From Dechloromonas hortensis (GTDB lineage: Bacteria; Pseudomonadota; Gammaproteobacteria; Burkholderiales; Rhodocyclaceae), in NCBI RefSeq assembly GCF_009469765.1, contig NZ_SSSQ01000004.1, forward strand, positions 62,001 to 126,000: a DNA stretch of 64,000 bases, written 5' to 3'. A program made the position numbers and the translations under genes. The notes beneath the pieces are model-generated. The model was not told the DNA's origin. It did no database searches and saw nothing but the letters and a program-made list of their open reading frames with translations. Shown piece by piece: positions 48,061-59,128 of the stretch (the stretch's first letter is position 1; every line of letters starts with the position of its first letter).

Positions 48061-51000
48061 AAAAAAACTCTTTCGCGACCCTCGCCGACGTGATGTCCCG
48101 CCGCGTGCACAGCGCCCCTCCCGGCCAGACTCTGCACGAAGCAGCCCGACGCATGGCCGAAGTGCGGGTCTCCAGCCTGCTCGTCGAGATCGATGGCAAG
48201 CCGGTCGGCATCGTCACCGAAACCGATATCGTGCGCAGCCTCAACGAACTGCTGCCACTCACGACGCCGGTCGAACAGATCATGTCGCGCCCGCTGATCA
48301 CCGCCGAAGCGGGTATGAACCTGTACGCTGCCCGGCACCTGGCGATGCAGCAGCACATCCACCACCTGGTCATCGTCGACGACAACGGCCGGACGCTGGG
48401 CCTGGTCAGCGACACCGACTTTCGCCTCCATATCGGCATCGACATCTTCCAGCACCTGCGGACGTTGAGCAGCCTGATGGAACACGATGTGCCGCGCCTG
48501 GCGCCGGAAACGCCGCTCAGTGCCGCCATTGCCCGCATGGTCGACAGCGGCGCCGACTACGTCATTGTCAGCGACAACGGGCACGCCCTCGGCATCCTGA
48601 CCGAACGCGACATTCCCAGGCTACTGCGCGACAAGCAGCAGTTTGACGGCATCTCGATCGGCCAGGTGATGAGCCAGCCGGTGATCGGCATCGCCATCGA
48701 GGAGCCGGTGGCCGAAGCGCTGGAAAAGATGAGCGCCCACCATCTGCGCCACATGGTCGTTTTCGATGCGGCCGGCAATGTCGCCGGCGTCGTCAGCCAG
48801 CGCCGGCTGTTCGATCATCTCGCCGCCCGCCATCTCGACGAGGCCCTGGAGAAGATCAATCAGGAACGCGACCGCCTGCGCCTCGAAGCCCATATGCAGA
48901 TGGCACTTGATGCAGCCGGCGCCGGCAATTGGGAATACGACCACGAATCCGACCGCTACATTTTCAGCGAAGGCACCCTGCGCCTGATCGGCAGCAGCAA
49001 AGCCAGCGCTCCGCGCACGCTGGCCGACTGGAGCGCCCGTATCCACCCGGACGACCGGCCCGCCCTGAATGCTGCGGTCGACACCGTAAATTACGGCAAA
49101 ACCACCCATTTCGTCGCCGAATACCGCATGGCGCGCGATGACGGCAGTTGGGTCTGGCTCGAAGACCGGGGCTGCGTCATCGAACGCGGGGCGCAGGGCG
49201 AGCCGCAACTGACCGCCGGCATCCTGACCGATATCGGCGAACGACGCCGGGCCAGCGAACGGCAGGATCGGCATAACCGGGCCATGCGCCTGCTGAGCGG
49301 TGCCGCCCAGGCCCTGATCCGGCACGACGATGAAACGGCGATGCTGGAAGAAATTTGCAGTCTGGCCGTCGACATCGGCGGCTACGATCGGGCCTGGATC
49401 GCCCAGGCCATGCACGACAGCGAAAAGCGGGTCATCCCGCTCGCCGAATCCGGCTTTCCACCAGGCACGGTGAGCCAACTGGAGATCAGCTGGGCCGATG
49501 TACCAAGCGGCCAGGGGCCGACCGGCCGCGCCATCCGCACCGGTGTGCCGGCAATCACCCACGATACGATGAGCGACCCGAACTACGAACGCTGGCGCGG
49601 CTTTGCCCAGCGTGCCGGCGTGCGCTCTTCGGCCTCGCTGCCGCTGCGCATCGACGGCCAGGTCATCGGTGCCTTCAATCTCTACTCCAGCGAGGTTGAT
49701 GCCTTTTCCGACGACGAAATTCCGCTGCTCTGCGATCTGGCCAGCGAACTCGGCGTCGGCCTCTCGATGCACCGCTCGCGGGCTGCACTCCTTCGCCGCG
49801 AAGCCAATCTGCGGCAGGCCGAACGGATGGCCCGCCTCGGCCATTTCCAGTTTGACCCGCGGCTCGACCACTGGAGCAGCTCGGCGATGCTCGACGAAAT
49901 ATTCGGCATCGATACCGGCTTCGTCCGCTCGAGAAGCAGTTGGCTGGAGATCGTGCACCCCGACGATCGTCCGATGCTGACCGCCTACAACCGCGCCCTG
50001 GTCCGCGCCGGCAACCCGCATTTCGACATCGAGTACCGCATCGTCCGCCGCAACGACGGCGCCGTCCGCTACGTGCACGGCATCGGCGAGATCAGGCTCG
50101 GCGAGGACGGACGGGTGGACCAGATGTTCGGCACCATCCAGGACATCACCCAGCGCCGCCAGGCGGAAGACCAGTTGCGCCAGCACTCGCTGGCCATCGA
50201 GCAGAGCCCGCACAGCATCGTCATCACCAATACCCGGGCCGAAATCGAGTACGTCAACGACGCCTTCCTGCGCGTTACCGGTTACGAGCGCGATGAAGTC
50301 ATCGGCGCCAACCCGAAAGTCCTGCATTCCGGCCGGACGCCGGCCGCCACCTTCGTCGATTTGTGGTCCGTCCTGGAGCGGGGCGAAACCTGGCGTGGCG
50401 AATTCGTCAACCAGCGCAAGAATGGCGAGGTGTATGAGGAATTCGCCATCATTTCGCCGGTCCGCCAGCCCGACGGCAAGATCAGCCATTACCTGGCGAT
50501 CAAGGAAGACATCACCGAGAAAAAGCGCCTGGCCGCCGAACTCGATCGCTATCACCTGCATCTTGAAGCGCTGGTCGGCGAACGGACGACCGAACTGATT
50601 GCCGCCAAGAACGCCGCCGAATCGGCCAGCCGGGCGAAGAGCGCCTTCCTGGCCAACATCAGCCACGAAATCCGCACCCCGATGAACGCCATCATGGGTC
50701 TGACCCACCTCGCCCAGCGCGACAGCACCGACCCGGAACAGCGTGCCCGCCTCATCAAGGTGGCCGATGCGGCGCAACACCTGCTGTCGATCATCAACGA
50801 CGTGCTCGATTTCTCGAAAATCGAGGCCGGCAAGCTGACCCTGGAAAAAACCGCCTTCTCGCTACCCGAGGTCTTCATGGGCACCCGGGCACTGATCGCC
50901 GAACGGGCCGAAGCCAAACACCTGCCGGTCTTTTGCGACATCGATCCGGACCTGCCCGAAATGCTGCTCGGCGATCCGCTGCGCCTGCAACAGATCCTGC

Positions 51001-52424
51001 TCAATTTTCTGTCCAACGCCGTCAAATTTACCGAGGACGGCCAGATCACGCTGGCCGCCCGCCTCATTCACGAGAACGAGGATGGCCTGCTGGTGCGCTG
51101 CGAAGTCCGCGATACCGGCATCGGCATTTCCGCCGATACTCAATCCCGGCTGTTCATTCCCTTTGAACAGGCCGACAGCTCGACCACCCGCCGCTTCGGC
51201 GGCACCGGCCTCGGCCTCGCCATCAGCAGTCGGCTGGCCGAAGCGATGGATGGCGCGGTCGGCGTCAACAGTACGCCGGGCAAGGGCAGCACCTTCTGGT
51301 TCACGGCCCGCCTGCAGCCGCTGCCGACAGTGCTGGATCAGGGCATCGGCAAAAGCGACCGCCTGCTCAGCGAAAACGCAATCAGCAGCCGCCATGCCGG
51401 CGCCCGCATCCTGCTCGTCGAAGACAACGCAATCAACGAGGAAGTCGCCAGCGACCTGCTGCGCAGCGTCGGCCTGCGCGTCGATATCGCCCGTGACGGC
51501 GCCGAAGCGCTGGCCAAGGCTCGCCAGCAAAGCTACCAGTTGATCCTGATGGACATGCAGATGCCGGTCATGGACGGCCTCGAAGCAACCCGGCGGATTC
51601 GCGCCCTGCCCGGCTGGGCGAGCGTACCGATCCTGGCGATGACCGCCAACGCCTTCGACGAAGACCGGGCAACCTGCCTGGCGGCCGGCATGAACGACCA
51701 CGTCGCCAAGCCGGTCGATCCCGAGGTGCTGTTCGCCGCCCTCGCCCGCTGGCTGGCGCCGGGTTCGATCTCGCCGGACAAGGCGAGCAAGCCCGGGGCG
51801 CCCCCGCCGGCCGACGACCAGGCACTACGCGGCGCCCTGGCCAACATTCCCGGGCTGGATGCCCGCTTTGGCCTGCAAGCGGTACGTGACCGCCTGCCCA
51901 GCTACTGTCGTCTGCTCGGCAAGTTCTCCAGCAGCCATGGCGAGGACTTTGCCAACATCCACCAGCAACTGCTCTCTGGCCAGCACGGCGAAGCACGCCG
52001 TCTCGCCCATTCGCTCAAGGGAGCCGCCGGCACTCTCGGCGCCACCGCGATTCAGCAGGCGGCGGCCAGCCTCGAAACCGCCATCCGCGACCAACAGGCA
52101 GCAATCGTCATCGACACCCTGATCGCCGATTGCGCCGCCCGTTTCACCGAACTCCGCGCCGCCCTGCACGTCGTGCTACCCGTCGAAACCCCGACCCTCG
52201 CCGACAGCTCGACCGTCTTGCCGGATGAAGCGACCCGCCTTGCCTTGCTGAGCGACCTGGCTAGCCAGCTCAAGGAAGGCGAACTGGGCTGCCAGGCCAT
52301 CGTCGCGCAAAACACGGCCCTGCTCAAACATGAGCTGGCCAGCCGCTTCCCGGCCTTCATGGCAGCCGTCAACGCCTTCGATTTCGAAGCCGCGCTCGCC
52401 CTGCTGGCCGCCGATCATGGCTGA
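48057..52424 (+). CDS. Hybrid histidine kinase 2 with N-terminal CBS array
   Basis: 1455 residues, no membrane helix. Four CBS motifs (about 8-62, 72-127, 140-190, 200-252) make two Bateman modules. Then come PAS (275-397), GAF (420-572), PAS (585-700), PAS (710-822), HisKA with H870 ([14 protein letters not shown]), HATPase ([17 protein letters not shown]), a receiver with D1166 ([13 protein letters not shown]), Hpt with H1318 ([13 protein letters not shown]) and a C-terminal helical module (about 1388-1452). CBS pairs usually bind adenine nucleotides, so energy or nucleotide sensing is inferred. It starts inside the stop of kinase 1 and overlaps kinase 3 by 8 nt. Confidence 0.9.
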   Translation: MKKNSFATLADVMSRRVHSAPPGQTLHEAARRMAEVRVSSLLVEIDGKPVGIVTETDIVRSLNELLPLTTPVEQIMSRPLITAEAGMNLYAARHLAMQQHIHHLVIVDDNGRTLGLVSDTDFRLHIGIDIFQHLRTLSSLMEHDVPRLAPETPLSAAIARMVDSGADYVIVSDNGHALGILTERDIPRLLRDKQQFDGISIGQVMSQPVIGIAIEEPVAEALEKMSAHHLRHMVVFDAAGNVAGVVSQRRLFDHLAARHLDEALEKINQERDRLRLEAHMQMALDAAGAGNWEYDHESDRYIFSEGTLRLIGSSKASAPRTLADWSARIHPDDRPALNAAVDTVNYGKTTHFVAEYRMARDDGSWVWLEDRGCVIERGAQGEPQLTAGILTDIGERRRASERQDRHNRAMRLLSGAAQALIRHDDETAMLEEICSLAVDIGGYDRAWIAQAMHDSEKRVIPLAESGFPPGTVSQLEISWADVPSGQGPTGRAIRTGVPAITHDTMSDPNYERWRGFAQRAGVRSSASLPLRIDGQVIGAFNLYSSEVDAFSDDEIPLLCDLASELGVGLSMHRSRAALLRREANLRQAERMARLGHFQFDPRLDHWSSSAMLDEIFGIDTGFVRSRSSWLEIVHPDDRPMLTAYNRALVRAGNPHFDIEYRIVRRNDGAVRYVHGIGEIRLGEDGRVDQMFGTIQDITQRRQAEDQLRQHSLAIEQSPHSIVITNTRAEIEYVNDAFLRVTGYERDEVIGANPKVLHSGRTPAATFVDLWSVLERGETWRGEFVNQRKNGEVYEEFAIISPVRQPDGKISHYLAIKEDITEKKRLAAELDRYHLHLEALVGERTTELIAAKNAAESASRAKSAFLANISHEIRTPMNAIMGLTHLAQRDSTDPEQRARLIKVADAAQHLLSIINDVLDFSKIEAGKLTLEKTAFSLPEVFMGTRALIAERAEAKHLPVFCDIDPDLPEMLLGDPLRLQQILLNFLSNAVKFTEDGQITLAARLIHENEDGLLVRCEVRDTGIGISADTQSRLFIPFEQADSSTTRRFGGTGLGLAISSRLAEAMDGAVGVNSTPGKGSTFWFTARLQPLPTVLDQGIGKSDRLLSENAISSRHAGARILLVEDNAINEEVASDLLRSVGLRVDIARDGAEALAKARQQSYQLILMDMQMPVMDGLEATRRIRALPGWASVPILAMTANAFDEDRATCLAAGMNDHVAKPVDPEVLFAALARWLAPGSISPDKASKPGAPPPADDQALRGALANIPGLDARFGLQAVRDRLPSYCRLLGKFSSSHGEDFANIHQQLLSGQHGEARRLAHSLKGAAGTLGATAIQQAAASLETAIRDQQAAIVIDTLIADCAARFTELRAALHVVLPVETPTLADSSTVLPDEATRLALLSDLASQLKEGELGCQAIVAQNTALLKHELASRFPAFMAAVNAFDFEAALALLAADHG

Positions 52425-55400
52425 GCAAGCCGCCGAGCACCGGCCACCGCGCTGGTACTTCCCGGCCCTCGGTCTGGTCCTGCTGCTGCTTGCCGCCGGC
52501 GGCACCGCCTTCTATCTGAGCGAGCAGCAGCAGCAGATCACCCACGCGGGCGATCAATTGCGCGCCGTCAGCGAACTGAAATCGCAGCAGATCATCGAAT
52601 GGCGACGCGAACGGATTGCCGACGGCCAGATCCTGGTCGACAACACTTCACTGGCCGAACTGGTCGAACAATGGTTTGCCGAGGGCAGCCCGCGCCTCGA
52701 AAAACGCCTGCGTAACCAACTCGCTTCCCTGAAACAGAACTACCAGTATTTCGACGTGCTGCTCCTCGACAACGACGGCAATGTCCGGATCAGTTCGAGC
52801 GACCGCCGCGGCCACTTGCAGGACGGCCTGTTTCTGGCCCTGGAGATGGCTGCCAGCCAACGCCGGGCTGCTTTGAACGACTTTCACCCGGACCCGGAAA
52901 ACGGCCTGATTCACGCCGATGTCGTCGCCCCGCTGAGCATTGTCGAAGGCCAGCGGACGCGCCGGATCGGGGCAATCATCCTGCAACTCGATCCGCGCAC
53001 CTTCATCTACCCGGTACTGCAATCCTGGCCGCTGCCCAGCCAGACCGCGGAAACCCTGCTCGTCCGCCGGGACGAGGACCAGGTCATCTTTCTCAACCAA
53101 TTGCGCAATCGCGCCAATGCCCCGCTGCAACTGCGCGTGCCGAATACCCAGCGCGACGTACCGTCGATCCAGGCCGTCTTCGGCGGCAAGACCGGTGTCG
53201 TCGAAGGCCACGACTATGCCGGCGTACCGGTCATTGCCTCGGTCCAGGCCATTCCCGACTCGCCGTGGTACATCATCGCCAAGGTGGCCAGGGCCGAGGC
53301 GCTCTCCGGCTGGACCAGCGCCTCGCGCCTGATTCTCGCCCTGATCGGCGGCCTGCTGCTCGCCGCTGCCGGCGTCTTTGGCTTCATCCACCAGCGCCTC
53401 GGGGCGCAACGCTATCGCCAGTTGCTGGAGGTGGAAACCGCCACCCGGGCCGAGCAGGAGCGTTTCCGCATCGCCTTCAACGCCAGCCCGCTGGCCGCCT
53501 CGATCGTCCGCGCCGACGACGGTCGCTTTGTCGACGTCAACGATAACTACCTGGATTTCTTCGGCTGGCAGCGGGCGGAAATGCTCGGCAAAACGGCGCT
53601 CGAAATCGGCATCTGGCCCAACCCGGAAGCCCGCCGCCAGTGGGTCGAGAAGCTGATGCAACAAGGCACCCTGCTCAACCAGGCAGGCCTCTGGCGGGAC
53701 CGCTACGGCAAGCTGCGCAATGTCGAAATGTCGGCCGCCCTGATCGATATCGACGGCGTGCCGCACATCCTTGGTTTCACCTCCGATGTCACCGAACGAC
53801 GCCAGGCCGAAGCCGAACTGGTCGAGTACCGGCGCCGGCTGGAAGCGATGGTCGAGGCCCGCACCCACGAACTGGCTGCGGCCAAGGAACAGGCCGAACG
53901 GGCCAGCCGTGCCAAGAGCGCCTTCCTGGCCAATATGAGCCACGAGATCCGGACGCCGCTCAACGCCGTGATCGGGCTCACCCACCTGCTCCGCCGTGAT
54001 GCCGGCGATGCCGCCCAGAAGGAGCGCCTCGGCCGTGTTTCCGACTCAGCCCAGCATCTGCTGTCGGTGATCAACGACATTCTCGACATCTCGAAAATCG
54101 AGGCCGAAAAGCTGCAACTGGAAGAAAGCGACTTTCAACCGGCCAAGCTGATCGCCGACACCTTGACCATGATCGACTACCGAGCCCGCGACAAGGGGCT
54201 GCAGCTCGAAGCCGTGATCGATCCCGCCCTGCCGGCCACCGTCCATGGCGACCCGAAACGCCTGCAGCAGATACTGCTCAATTTCCTCTCCAACGCCATC
54301 AAATTTACCGAGCACGGGCAGATCCAGTTGCGGGTCGGCCTGGCCGAACAACATGAGCAGCAGGTACTGCTGCGCTGCGAAGTCGAAGACAGTGGCATCG
54401 GCATCGAACCGGCCATCCAGGCCCGTCTGTTCCGCCCGTTCGAACAGGCCGACGACTCGACCACCCGCCGCTTCGGCGGCACCGGCCTCGGCCTCGCCAT
54501 CAGCCGCCAACTGGCACGGATGATGGGGGGCGATACCGGCATGCAGAGCACGCCGGGGCAAGGTAGCACCTTCTGGATGACCGCCCGGCTGCGCCTGGTC
54601 GCCCCCCGGCCGGCGCCGACGCCGAATCCGGCGGTCGACCTCGATTTCGAGGCAAAAATCAGCCGCCTGCACAGTGGCCAGCGCGTCCTGCTTGCCGAGG
54701 ACGACCCGGTCAACCAGGAAGTGGCCAGCGAACTGCTCCGCCATGCCGGCCTGACGGTCGATCTCGCCGGCAACGGCGAGCAGGCGGTCAACATGGCGAA
54801 GAACACCGCCTACGACCTGATCCTGATGGACATGCAGATGCCGGTGATGGACGGCCTGGAGGCCAGCCGCCGCATTCTGGCGCTACCCGGCCGGTCGACC
54901 GTGCCGATTCTGGCGATGACCGCCAATGCCTTCGACGAAGACCGCACCGCCTGCCTGGCGGCGGGCATGGTCGGCCACATTGCCAAGCCGGTCAGCCCGG
55001 ACATTCTCTACAAGAACCTGATCAACTGGCTACCGGCCAGCGCCGGCACTGCCCAGCCTGTGGCCTTGCCCATAGCCCCCCAGCCCGACGCCACCTCGCT
55101 CGCCATTCTCGAACGCCTGAATCAGCAACCCGGTTTCGACACCGGCAGCGGCCTCGCCTCGCTCAATGGCAAAACCACCCGCTATCTCGAACTGCTGCAA
55201 AAATACCTCGGCCATCATGGCAAGGCGCCGGTCGACATCCGCCGCAGCCTGAACGAAGGCGACCTCGGCACAGCGCGCCGCCTCGCTCACACGCAAAAAG
55301 GGACGGCCGGCATGCTTGGCCTGAGTGGCATACAGCATGCCGCAGCCGCCCTCGACCGCGCCCTGCGCGAGGAACAGGCTGCCGAGCAACTCAGTGCCCT

Positions 55401-55704
55401 GGCTGGCGAACTGGAAAAGGTGCATCAACAAACCTGCGCCATCCTGCACCGGGAACTGGACACGCTGGTCGCCACGGTAACGCCGGTCGATCCGGAAAAG
55501 GCGCGCGAACAACTGCTGCAGTTGCGGCGACTGCTCGCCGAAGACGATCTGCAATCGCAGGAAATGAGCCGGCAATTGGCCGACATATTGAAACAGACGC
55601 TGGGCGACACCTACCCGGCCTTCGGTCGCGCCCTGAACAATTACGATTTTCCGCTGGCGCTGCAACAGCTGGAATCAGCCCTGGCCAGCCTCAAGCCGGC
55701 CTGA
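52417..55704 (+). CDS. Hybrid histidine kinase 3 (periplasmic sensor-PAS-HisKA-HATPase-REC-Hpt)
   Basis: 1095 residues. A membrane helix (14-34), a periplasmic sensor of about 265 residues (40-300) resembling double-Cache domains ([17 protein letters not shown]), a second helix (303-324), PAS (345-462), HisKA with H509 ([14 protein letters not shown]), HATPase ([18 protein letters not shown]), a receiver with D805 ([13 protein letters not shown]), a divergent Hpt with H958 ([13 protein letters not shown]) and a C-terminal helical module like that of kinase 2. The ATG at 52417 is chosen because the membrane helix follows it; it overlaps the previous stop by 8 nt. Translation is likely coupled. 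Confidence 0.9.
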   Translation: MAEQAAEHRPPRWYFPALGLVLLLLAAGGTAFYLSEQQQQITHAGDQLRAVSELKSQQIIEWRRERIADGQILVDNTSLAELVEQWFAEGSPRLEKRLRNQLASLKQNYQYFDVLLLDNDGNVRISSSDRRGHLQDGLFLALEMAASQRRAALNDFHPDPENGLIHADVVAPLSIVEGQRTRRIGAIILQLDPRTFIYPVLQSWPLPSQTAETLLVRRDEDQVIFLNQLRNRANAPLQLRVPNTQRDVPSIQAVFGGKTGVVEGHDYAGVPVIASVQAIPDSPWYIIAKVARAEALSGWTSASRLILALIGGLLLAAAGVFGFIHQRLGAQRYRQLLEVETATRAEQERFRIAFNASPLAASIVRADDGRFVDVNDNYLDFFGWQRAEMLGKTALEIGIWPNPEARRQWVEKLMQQGTLLNQAGLWRDRYGKLRNVEMSAALIDIDGVPHILGFTSDVTERRQAEAELVEYRRRLEAMVEARTHELAAAKEQAERASRAKSAFLANMSHEIRTPLNAVIGLTHLLRRDAGDAAQKERLGRVSDSAQHLLSVINDILDISKIEAEKLQLEESDFQPAKLIADTLTMIDYRARDKGLQLEAVIDPALPATVHGDPKRLQQILLNFLSNAIKFTEHGQIQLRVGLAEQHEQQVLLRCEVEDSGIGIEPAIQARLFRPFEQADDSTTRRFGGTGLGLAISRQLARMMGGDTGMQSTPGQGSTFWMTARLRLVAPRPAPTPNPAVDLDFEAKISRLHSGQRVLLAEDDPVNQEVASELLRHAGLTVDLAGNGEQAVNMAKNTAYDLILMDMQMPVMDGLEASRRILALPGRSTVPILAMTANAFDEDRTACLAAGMVGHIAKPVSPDILYKNLINWLPASAGTAQPVALPIAPQPDATSLAILERLNQQPGFDTGSGLASLNGKTTRYLELLQKYLGHHGKAPVDIRRSLNEGDLGTARRLAHTQKGTAGMLGLSGIQHAAAALDRALREEQAAEQLSALAGELEKVHQQTCAILHRELDTLVATVTPVDPEKAREQLLQLRRLLAEDDLQSQEMSRQLADILKQTLGDTYPAFGRALNNYDFPLALQQLESALASLKPA

Positions 55705-55708
55705 GCGA

Positions 55709-55729
55709 GGCACGGCAGGCTGCCGTGCC
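55709..55729. terminator. Strong hairpin between convergent kinase 3 and REC-HATPase genes
   Basis: GGCACGGCA, GGC, TGCCGTGCC: a perfect 9-bp stem 5 nt after the kinase 3 stop. It lacks a T-tract on either side. Confidence 0.5.
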
Positions 55730-55746
55730 CCTGGGTGCCGCCTGCC

Positions 55747-56646
55747 TCAGGCGGCCGGCAGCCTGATCGCGGCCTTGACCTCGTTGCCACGACCGCAATA
55801 TTCGAGGCTGTCGAAGCTGATCATCCGCGACATCGCGATGCCGCGACCGTGGGTATCGAAAGCGCGGTCCGGACTCATCTCGAGATAGGCCCGCCAATCG
55901 AAGCCGGCCCCCTGATCGCGGATCACGAAAACCAGTTCATCGCCTGCCCGCTCGATGACCAGTTCGGCTTGGCGAGCGCCAAGCTCGGCCGTCGCGAGGC
56001 GATGCGCGATCTGGTCGTGCAAGGCCCCCTCTTCGATCAGGCGCGTTTTTTCATCGTAGCCGATAGCGAGATTGCCATGCTCGACGGCGTTCAGCATCAG
56101 TTCGGAAAGACCGAGTACCACCCGACCCGGCTCGGGCGCCGCGTTGGCGGCCAGGGCCGCGAGGTTGCGGGCGTCATCCGGCGTCCGGAAAAGAAAGCGG
56201 GCCTGGACCAGGCAGGAAAGCGTCCGGTTTTGCCGCTGCACCTCCTCGGCCAGTTCCTTGTGGCCGCGATAGTCGCGGGTCGCGGCAGCGACGATGGCGA
56301 GCAGCGTATCGGCCGAGAACGGCTTGGTCAGGTAATAGTAGGCACCGGCCTGGAGGCCCTCGAGGACATCACTATCGGCCGTCATGCCGGTCTGCATGAT
56401 GACCGGCACATGCATCATGTCCGGCCGCATCTTGACCCGACGGAGAATTTCGATGCCATCCATGTCCGGCATCATGCGATCAAGCAAGATGGCGTCGAAG
56501 CGCTCCGGCTTCGCATCGATCAGGCGCCAGGCGGCCTCGCCGGATTCGGCTTCGACGACCTGATAGCCCTCTTCGCTCAGATTCTCGGCCAGCGTCTCGC
56601 GACCAATCGGCTCGTCATCGACCACCAGAACGCAGGTTTTCTCCAA
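55747..56646 (-). CDS. Response regulator with RsbW-like HATPase output
   Basis: 299 residues. The receiver domain (5-120) has D10-D11, phospho-acceptor D56 (AILLDRMMPDMDG) and K108 (YLTKPF). A helical linker (125-165) leads to a GHKL ATPase of the anti-sigma/serine-kinase type (about 168-297) with N-box SELMLNAVEHGN, RDQGAGFD and HGRGIAM. Similar REC-kinase proteins control partner-switching through an anti-sigma-factor antagonist; no STAS gene is in the window. The start codon is a TTG at 56646 with GGAG 8 nt upstream; no in-frame ATG gives a full receiver. It converges on kinase 3. Confidence 0.85.
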   Translation of the reverse strand: MEKTCVLVVDDEPIGRETLAENLSEEGYQVVEAESGEAAWRLIDAKPERFDAILLDRMMPDMDGIEILRRVKMRPDMMHVPVIMQTGMTADSDVLEGLQAGAYYYLTKPFSADTLLAIVAAATRDYRGHKELAEEVQRQNRTLSCLVQARFLFRTPDDARNLAALAANAAPEPGRVVLGLSELMLNAVEHGNLAIGYDEKTRLIEEGALHDQIAHRLATAELGARQAELVIERAGDELVFVIRDQGAGFDWRAYLEMSPDRAFDTHGRGIAMSRMISFDSLEYCGRGNEVKAAIRLPAA

Positions 56647-56824
56647 ATCTATTTCTCCAGCGGCTTAATATTTTAAAACTGCTAAATTTATTAGCGTGGG
56701 ATTATCCATATTTCTATGGAAAGCGATAGGGATAAACCACGAATTGATGCAAGGTCTTTAGTCTGCCACGAATCGACCACGATTACCGCGACCAGAAATA
56801 CCAGGCAAACGGCCGTTTTCAGTC

Positions 56825-56852
56825 TCAAAAAAATGGCCGCACAAGGCGGCCA
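56825..56852 (-). terminator. Intrinsic terminator of the catabolic operon
   Basis: Read leftward: TGGCCGC, CTTGT, GCGGCCA, then TTTTTTT. It lies 27 nt after the stop of the MhpC-like gene. The rest of 56647-56824 is AT-rich, with a small TCCATA/TATGGA inverted repeat and no gene seen. Confidence 0.92.
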
Positions 56853-56878
56853 AGGTAGCTCGGCAGAAGATGCCCGGC

Positions 56879-57742
56879 TCAGTGCTCCAGAAAATCGAGC
56901 ACCATGCGATTGAACTTGTCGGCATGCTCCCATTGCGCCCAGTGACCGCAGCGATTGAAGATATGCAGCTCGGCATTCGGCATGCCCCAAAGCAGGCGCA
57001 GGCCGACATCCATCGGCACGAAGCGGTCGTCACGGCCCCAGATGACCAGCGCCGGGGCGGTCACTTCGCCGAGGCGCGGGCCATAGTCGGTGAACTGCTT
57101 CGGATTGGCGGCCAGGCTCTTGACGAAGTTTTCCAGGTGGTCGCGGCGCGACATCATGTTGTCGAGGCGGGCCTGGTAGAGCTCTTCGGTCAGGCTGCTC
57201 GAATCAAAGACGAAAACCGCCATCATCTTCTTCAAGTTGTCGATGCTCGGCTCGCGGTACAGGCCCTGTAGCAGCTTGATGCCTTCGGTCGGCATCGGCA
57301 CGAACTGGCTCGGGCCGCCGGTCCCGCCGCCCATCAGCACCAGCTTGCCGACGCGGGACGGGTTGGCCAGCGCGAAGGCGACGGCACTGTGGCCGCCCAT
57401 CGAGTTGCCGATGATATGGACACGTTCGAGGTCGAGGGCATCGAGCAGCCCCTTCAGGGCGCGGCCATTGAGTTCGGAGCGCGAACCGGTGCAGATGATC
57501 GGATCGCTCTTGCTCCAGCCCGGACAGTCCATCAGGATCACCCGGTAGCCGGCCGCGACGAGCGGCTCGACGTTGCGGTTGAAGTTGGCCCAGCCGCTGG
57601 CACCAGGGCCGGAACCGTGCAGCATGACCACCGTTTCGGCGCCGCTGCCGCAGTCGTTGTAATGCAATTGCAGGTCGAGGTCGCCTTCCTGGATGCGGAC
57701 GAACTTGCTGGTGGCGGCTTCGCTCAGGCTTGTTGTGCTCAT
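56879..57742 (-). CDS. mhpC: MhpC-like meta-cleavage product hydrolase
   Basis: A 287-residue alpha/beta hydrolase that cleaves the C-C bond of 2-hydroxy-6-oxo-dienoates after ring opening. The triad is S114 in [14 protein letters not shown]239 in [11 protein letters not shown] and H267 in [11 protein letters not shown]. The oxyanion [13 protein letters not shown] segment, PMPTEGIK and [13 protein letters not shown] closely follow E. coli MhpC, which acts on 2-hydroxy-6-oxononadienedioate; BphD or TodF-type substrates are possible. AAGGAA precedes the ATG. It is the last gene of the leftward operon. Confidence 0.9.
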   Translation of the reverse strand: MSTTSLSEAATSKFVRIQEGDLDLQLHYNDCGSGAETVVMLHGSGPGASGWANFNRNVEPLVAAGYRVILMDCPGWSKSDPIICTGSRSELNGRALKGLLDALDLERVHIIGNSMGGHSAVAFALANPSRVGKLVLMGGGTGGPSQFVPMPTEGIKLLQGLYREPSIDNLKKMMAVFVFDSSSLTEELYQARLDNMMSRRDHLENFVKSLAANPKQFTDYGPRLGEVTAPALVIWGRDDRFVPMDVGLRLLWGMPNAELHIFNRCGHWAQWEHADKFNRMVLDFLEH

Positions 57743-57775
57743 GGGGTGTTTCCTTTCTTGAATAACTGCTTGTTT

Positions 57776-58360
57776 TTAGTTGCTGAATGGCCGGGGGCCG
57801 AAGCCGATCGGCGCCGGGGCGCAATCAACCAGGCGCGAGAAGAGCGCCGAGAAATTTTCCGTGGCGCCATCCTGGCCGGAATTGGTGGCCATTTCGGCCA
57901 GAAAATCGCGGTTCACCGCAACCCAGTCCGCCTCTGTCAGATACTTCCGGACCAGCGGCAGCACGATGTCCTCCTCCAGCATCATGTGCTCCCGGTAGAA
58001 CTCGGCATAGCGCTCGAAGGCCCGGGCGAAATCGTCAAAGCGGCCGGGGTCGGCGACGAAGCCGGCCAGCGCCTGCTCAAGCGCCGCCATCCGCAGCGGC
58101 GCGTCGGCATGCTGGGCTCCCAGTTTGGCCAGCGCCTCGGCGCCTTCCGTCGTCCGTAGCTGCAGGCGCCGGAAGAGCAGATCCTCCTTCGGATGATGGC
58201 GCTTCTCGGCATAGGCGTCGAGGTAATGCACCATCGCCTGGAAGAGCTTGAGGTCGGCTTCGAGCTGGCCGGCCGAAACCGCCTTGAGCATGAAGCGGAT
58301 GGCATGCAGGATGCCCGCCAGGGATTGGTGCTCCTCGCCGATGATGTGAAGTGCTTGCAT
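57776..58360 (-). CDS. Hemerythrin (HHE) domain protein in catabolic operon
   Basis: About 194 residues with an HHE cation-binding helical bundle: IIGEEHQSLAGILHAIRFML, YAEKRHHPKEDLLFRRL, AQHADAPLRM and YREHMMLEEDIVLPLVRKYL supply the His and Glu ligands. The ATG at 58360 has GGAG 7 nt upstream; an in-frame TTG at 58372 overlaps that site and is rejected. It lies 18 nt after livF and 33 nt before mhpC, so it is co-transcribed with the catabolic genes. Di-iron binding is likely; an O2, NO or redox role is inferred. Confidence 0.82.
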   Translation of the reverse strand: MQALHIIGEEHQSLAGILHAIRFMLKAVSAGQLEADLKLFQAMVHYLDAYAEKRHHPKEDLLFRRLQLRTTEGAEALAKLGAQHADAPLRMAALEQALAGFVADPGRFDDFARAFERYAEFYREHMMLEEDIVLPLVRKYLTEADWVAVNRDFLAEMATNSGQDGATENFSALFSRLVDCAPAPIGFGPRPFSN

Positions 58361-58378
58361 GGTTTTCTCCAAAGGCTG

Positions 58379-59128
58379 TCAGGTCGACAGCAGTTCCTGG
58401 TGCTTGCTGGCCAGGCCGAGGTAACTTTCGATGACGCGCGGATCGTTGCGCAGCATCTCGGCCTCGCCCTGCATCTTGACCGCGCCGTTTTCCAGCACGT
58501 AGGCGTAGTCGGCAACCTGCAGCGCGGCGCGGGCATTCTGCTCAACGAGCAGGATGGAAACGCCGCGCCGGCGCAGTTCCGAAATGATGCGGAAGATTTC
58601 GCGGACGATCAGCGGCGCCAGGCCGAGGCTGGGTTCGTCGAGCATCAGCAGCTTGGGCTTGGCCATCAGGGCGCGGCCGACGGCCAGCATCTGGCGTTCA
58701 CCGCCCGACATCGTGCCGGCCTGCTGCTGGCGGCGTTCCTTCAGGCGCGGGAAGAGCGCGTAGACCTCCTCCATCGTCTGCAGATGGTCGCGATGGCCGT
58801 GCCGGTTACGCTGGAAAGCGCCGAGCAGCAGGTTGTCCTCGATCGTCATGGTGCCGAACAGCTCGCGCTTCTCCGGCACCAGATTCATGCCACGGACGAC
58901 CATGCGCTCGACTTCCGGCACCTGTTCGATGCTGCCGTCGAAAGCGACCTCACCCGAGGACGGCAGCAGGCCCATGATGGCCGACAGCGTCGTCGTCTTG
59001 CCGGCGCCGTTCGGGCCGATCACCGTGACGATCTTGCCCTCGCCCACTTCCAGGCTGAGCTTGCTGACCGCCTCGACCTTGCCATAGGCGACCGAGAGAT
59101 CCTTCACTTCCAATACGTTCTTGCTCAT
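58379..59128 (-). CDS. livF: Branched-chain-type ABC transporter ATP-binding protein LivF
   Basis: A 249-residue ABC ATPase with Walker [10 protein letters not shown], signature [15 protein letters not shown], Walker [14 protein letters not shown] and the H-loop position replaced by the LivF-typical VEQN. The C-terminus YLGL is typical of LivF. The ATG overlaps the stop of the LivHMG fusion (ATGA). The genetic context suggests import of an aromatic or organic acid rather than amino acids. Confidence 0.93.
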   Translation of the reverse strand: MSKNVLEVKDLSVAYGKVEAVSKLSLEVGEGKIVTVIGPNGAGKTTTLSAIMGLLPSSGEVAFDGSIEQVPEVERMVVRGMNLVPEKRELFGTMTIEDNLLLGAFQRNRHGHRDHLQTMEEVYALFPRLKERRQQQAGTMSGGERQMLAVGRALMAKPKLLMLDEPSLGLAPLIVREIFRIISELRRRGVSILLVEQNARAALQVADYAYVLENGAVKMQGEAEMLRNDPRVIESYLGLASKHQELLST

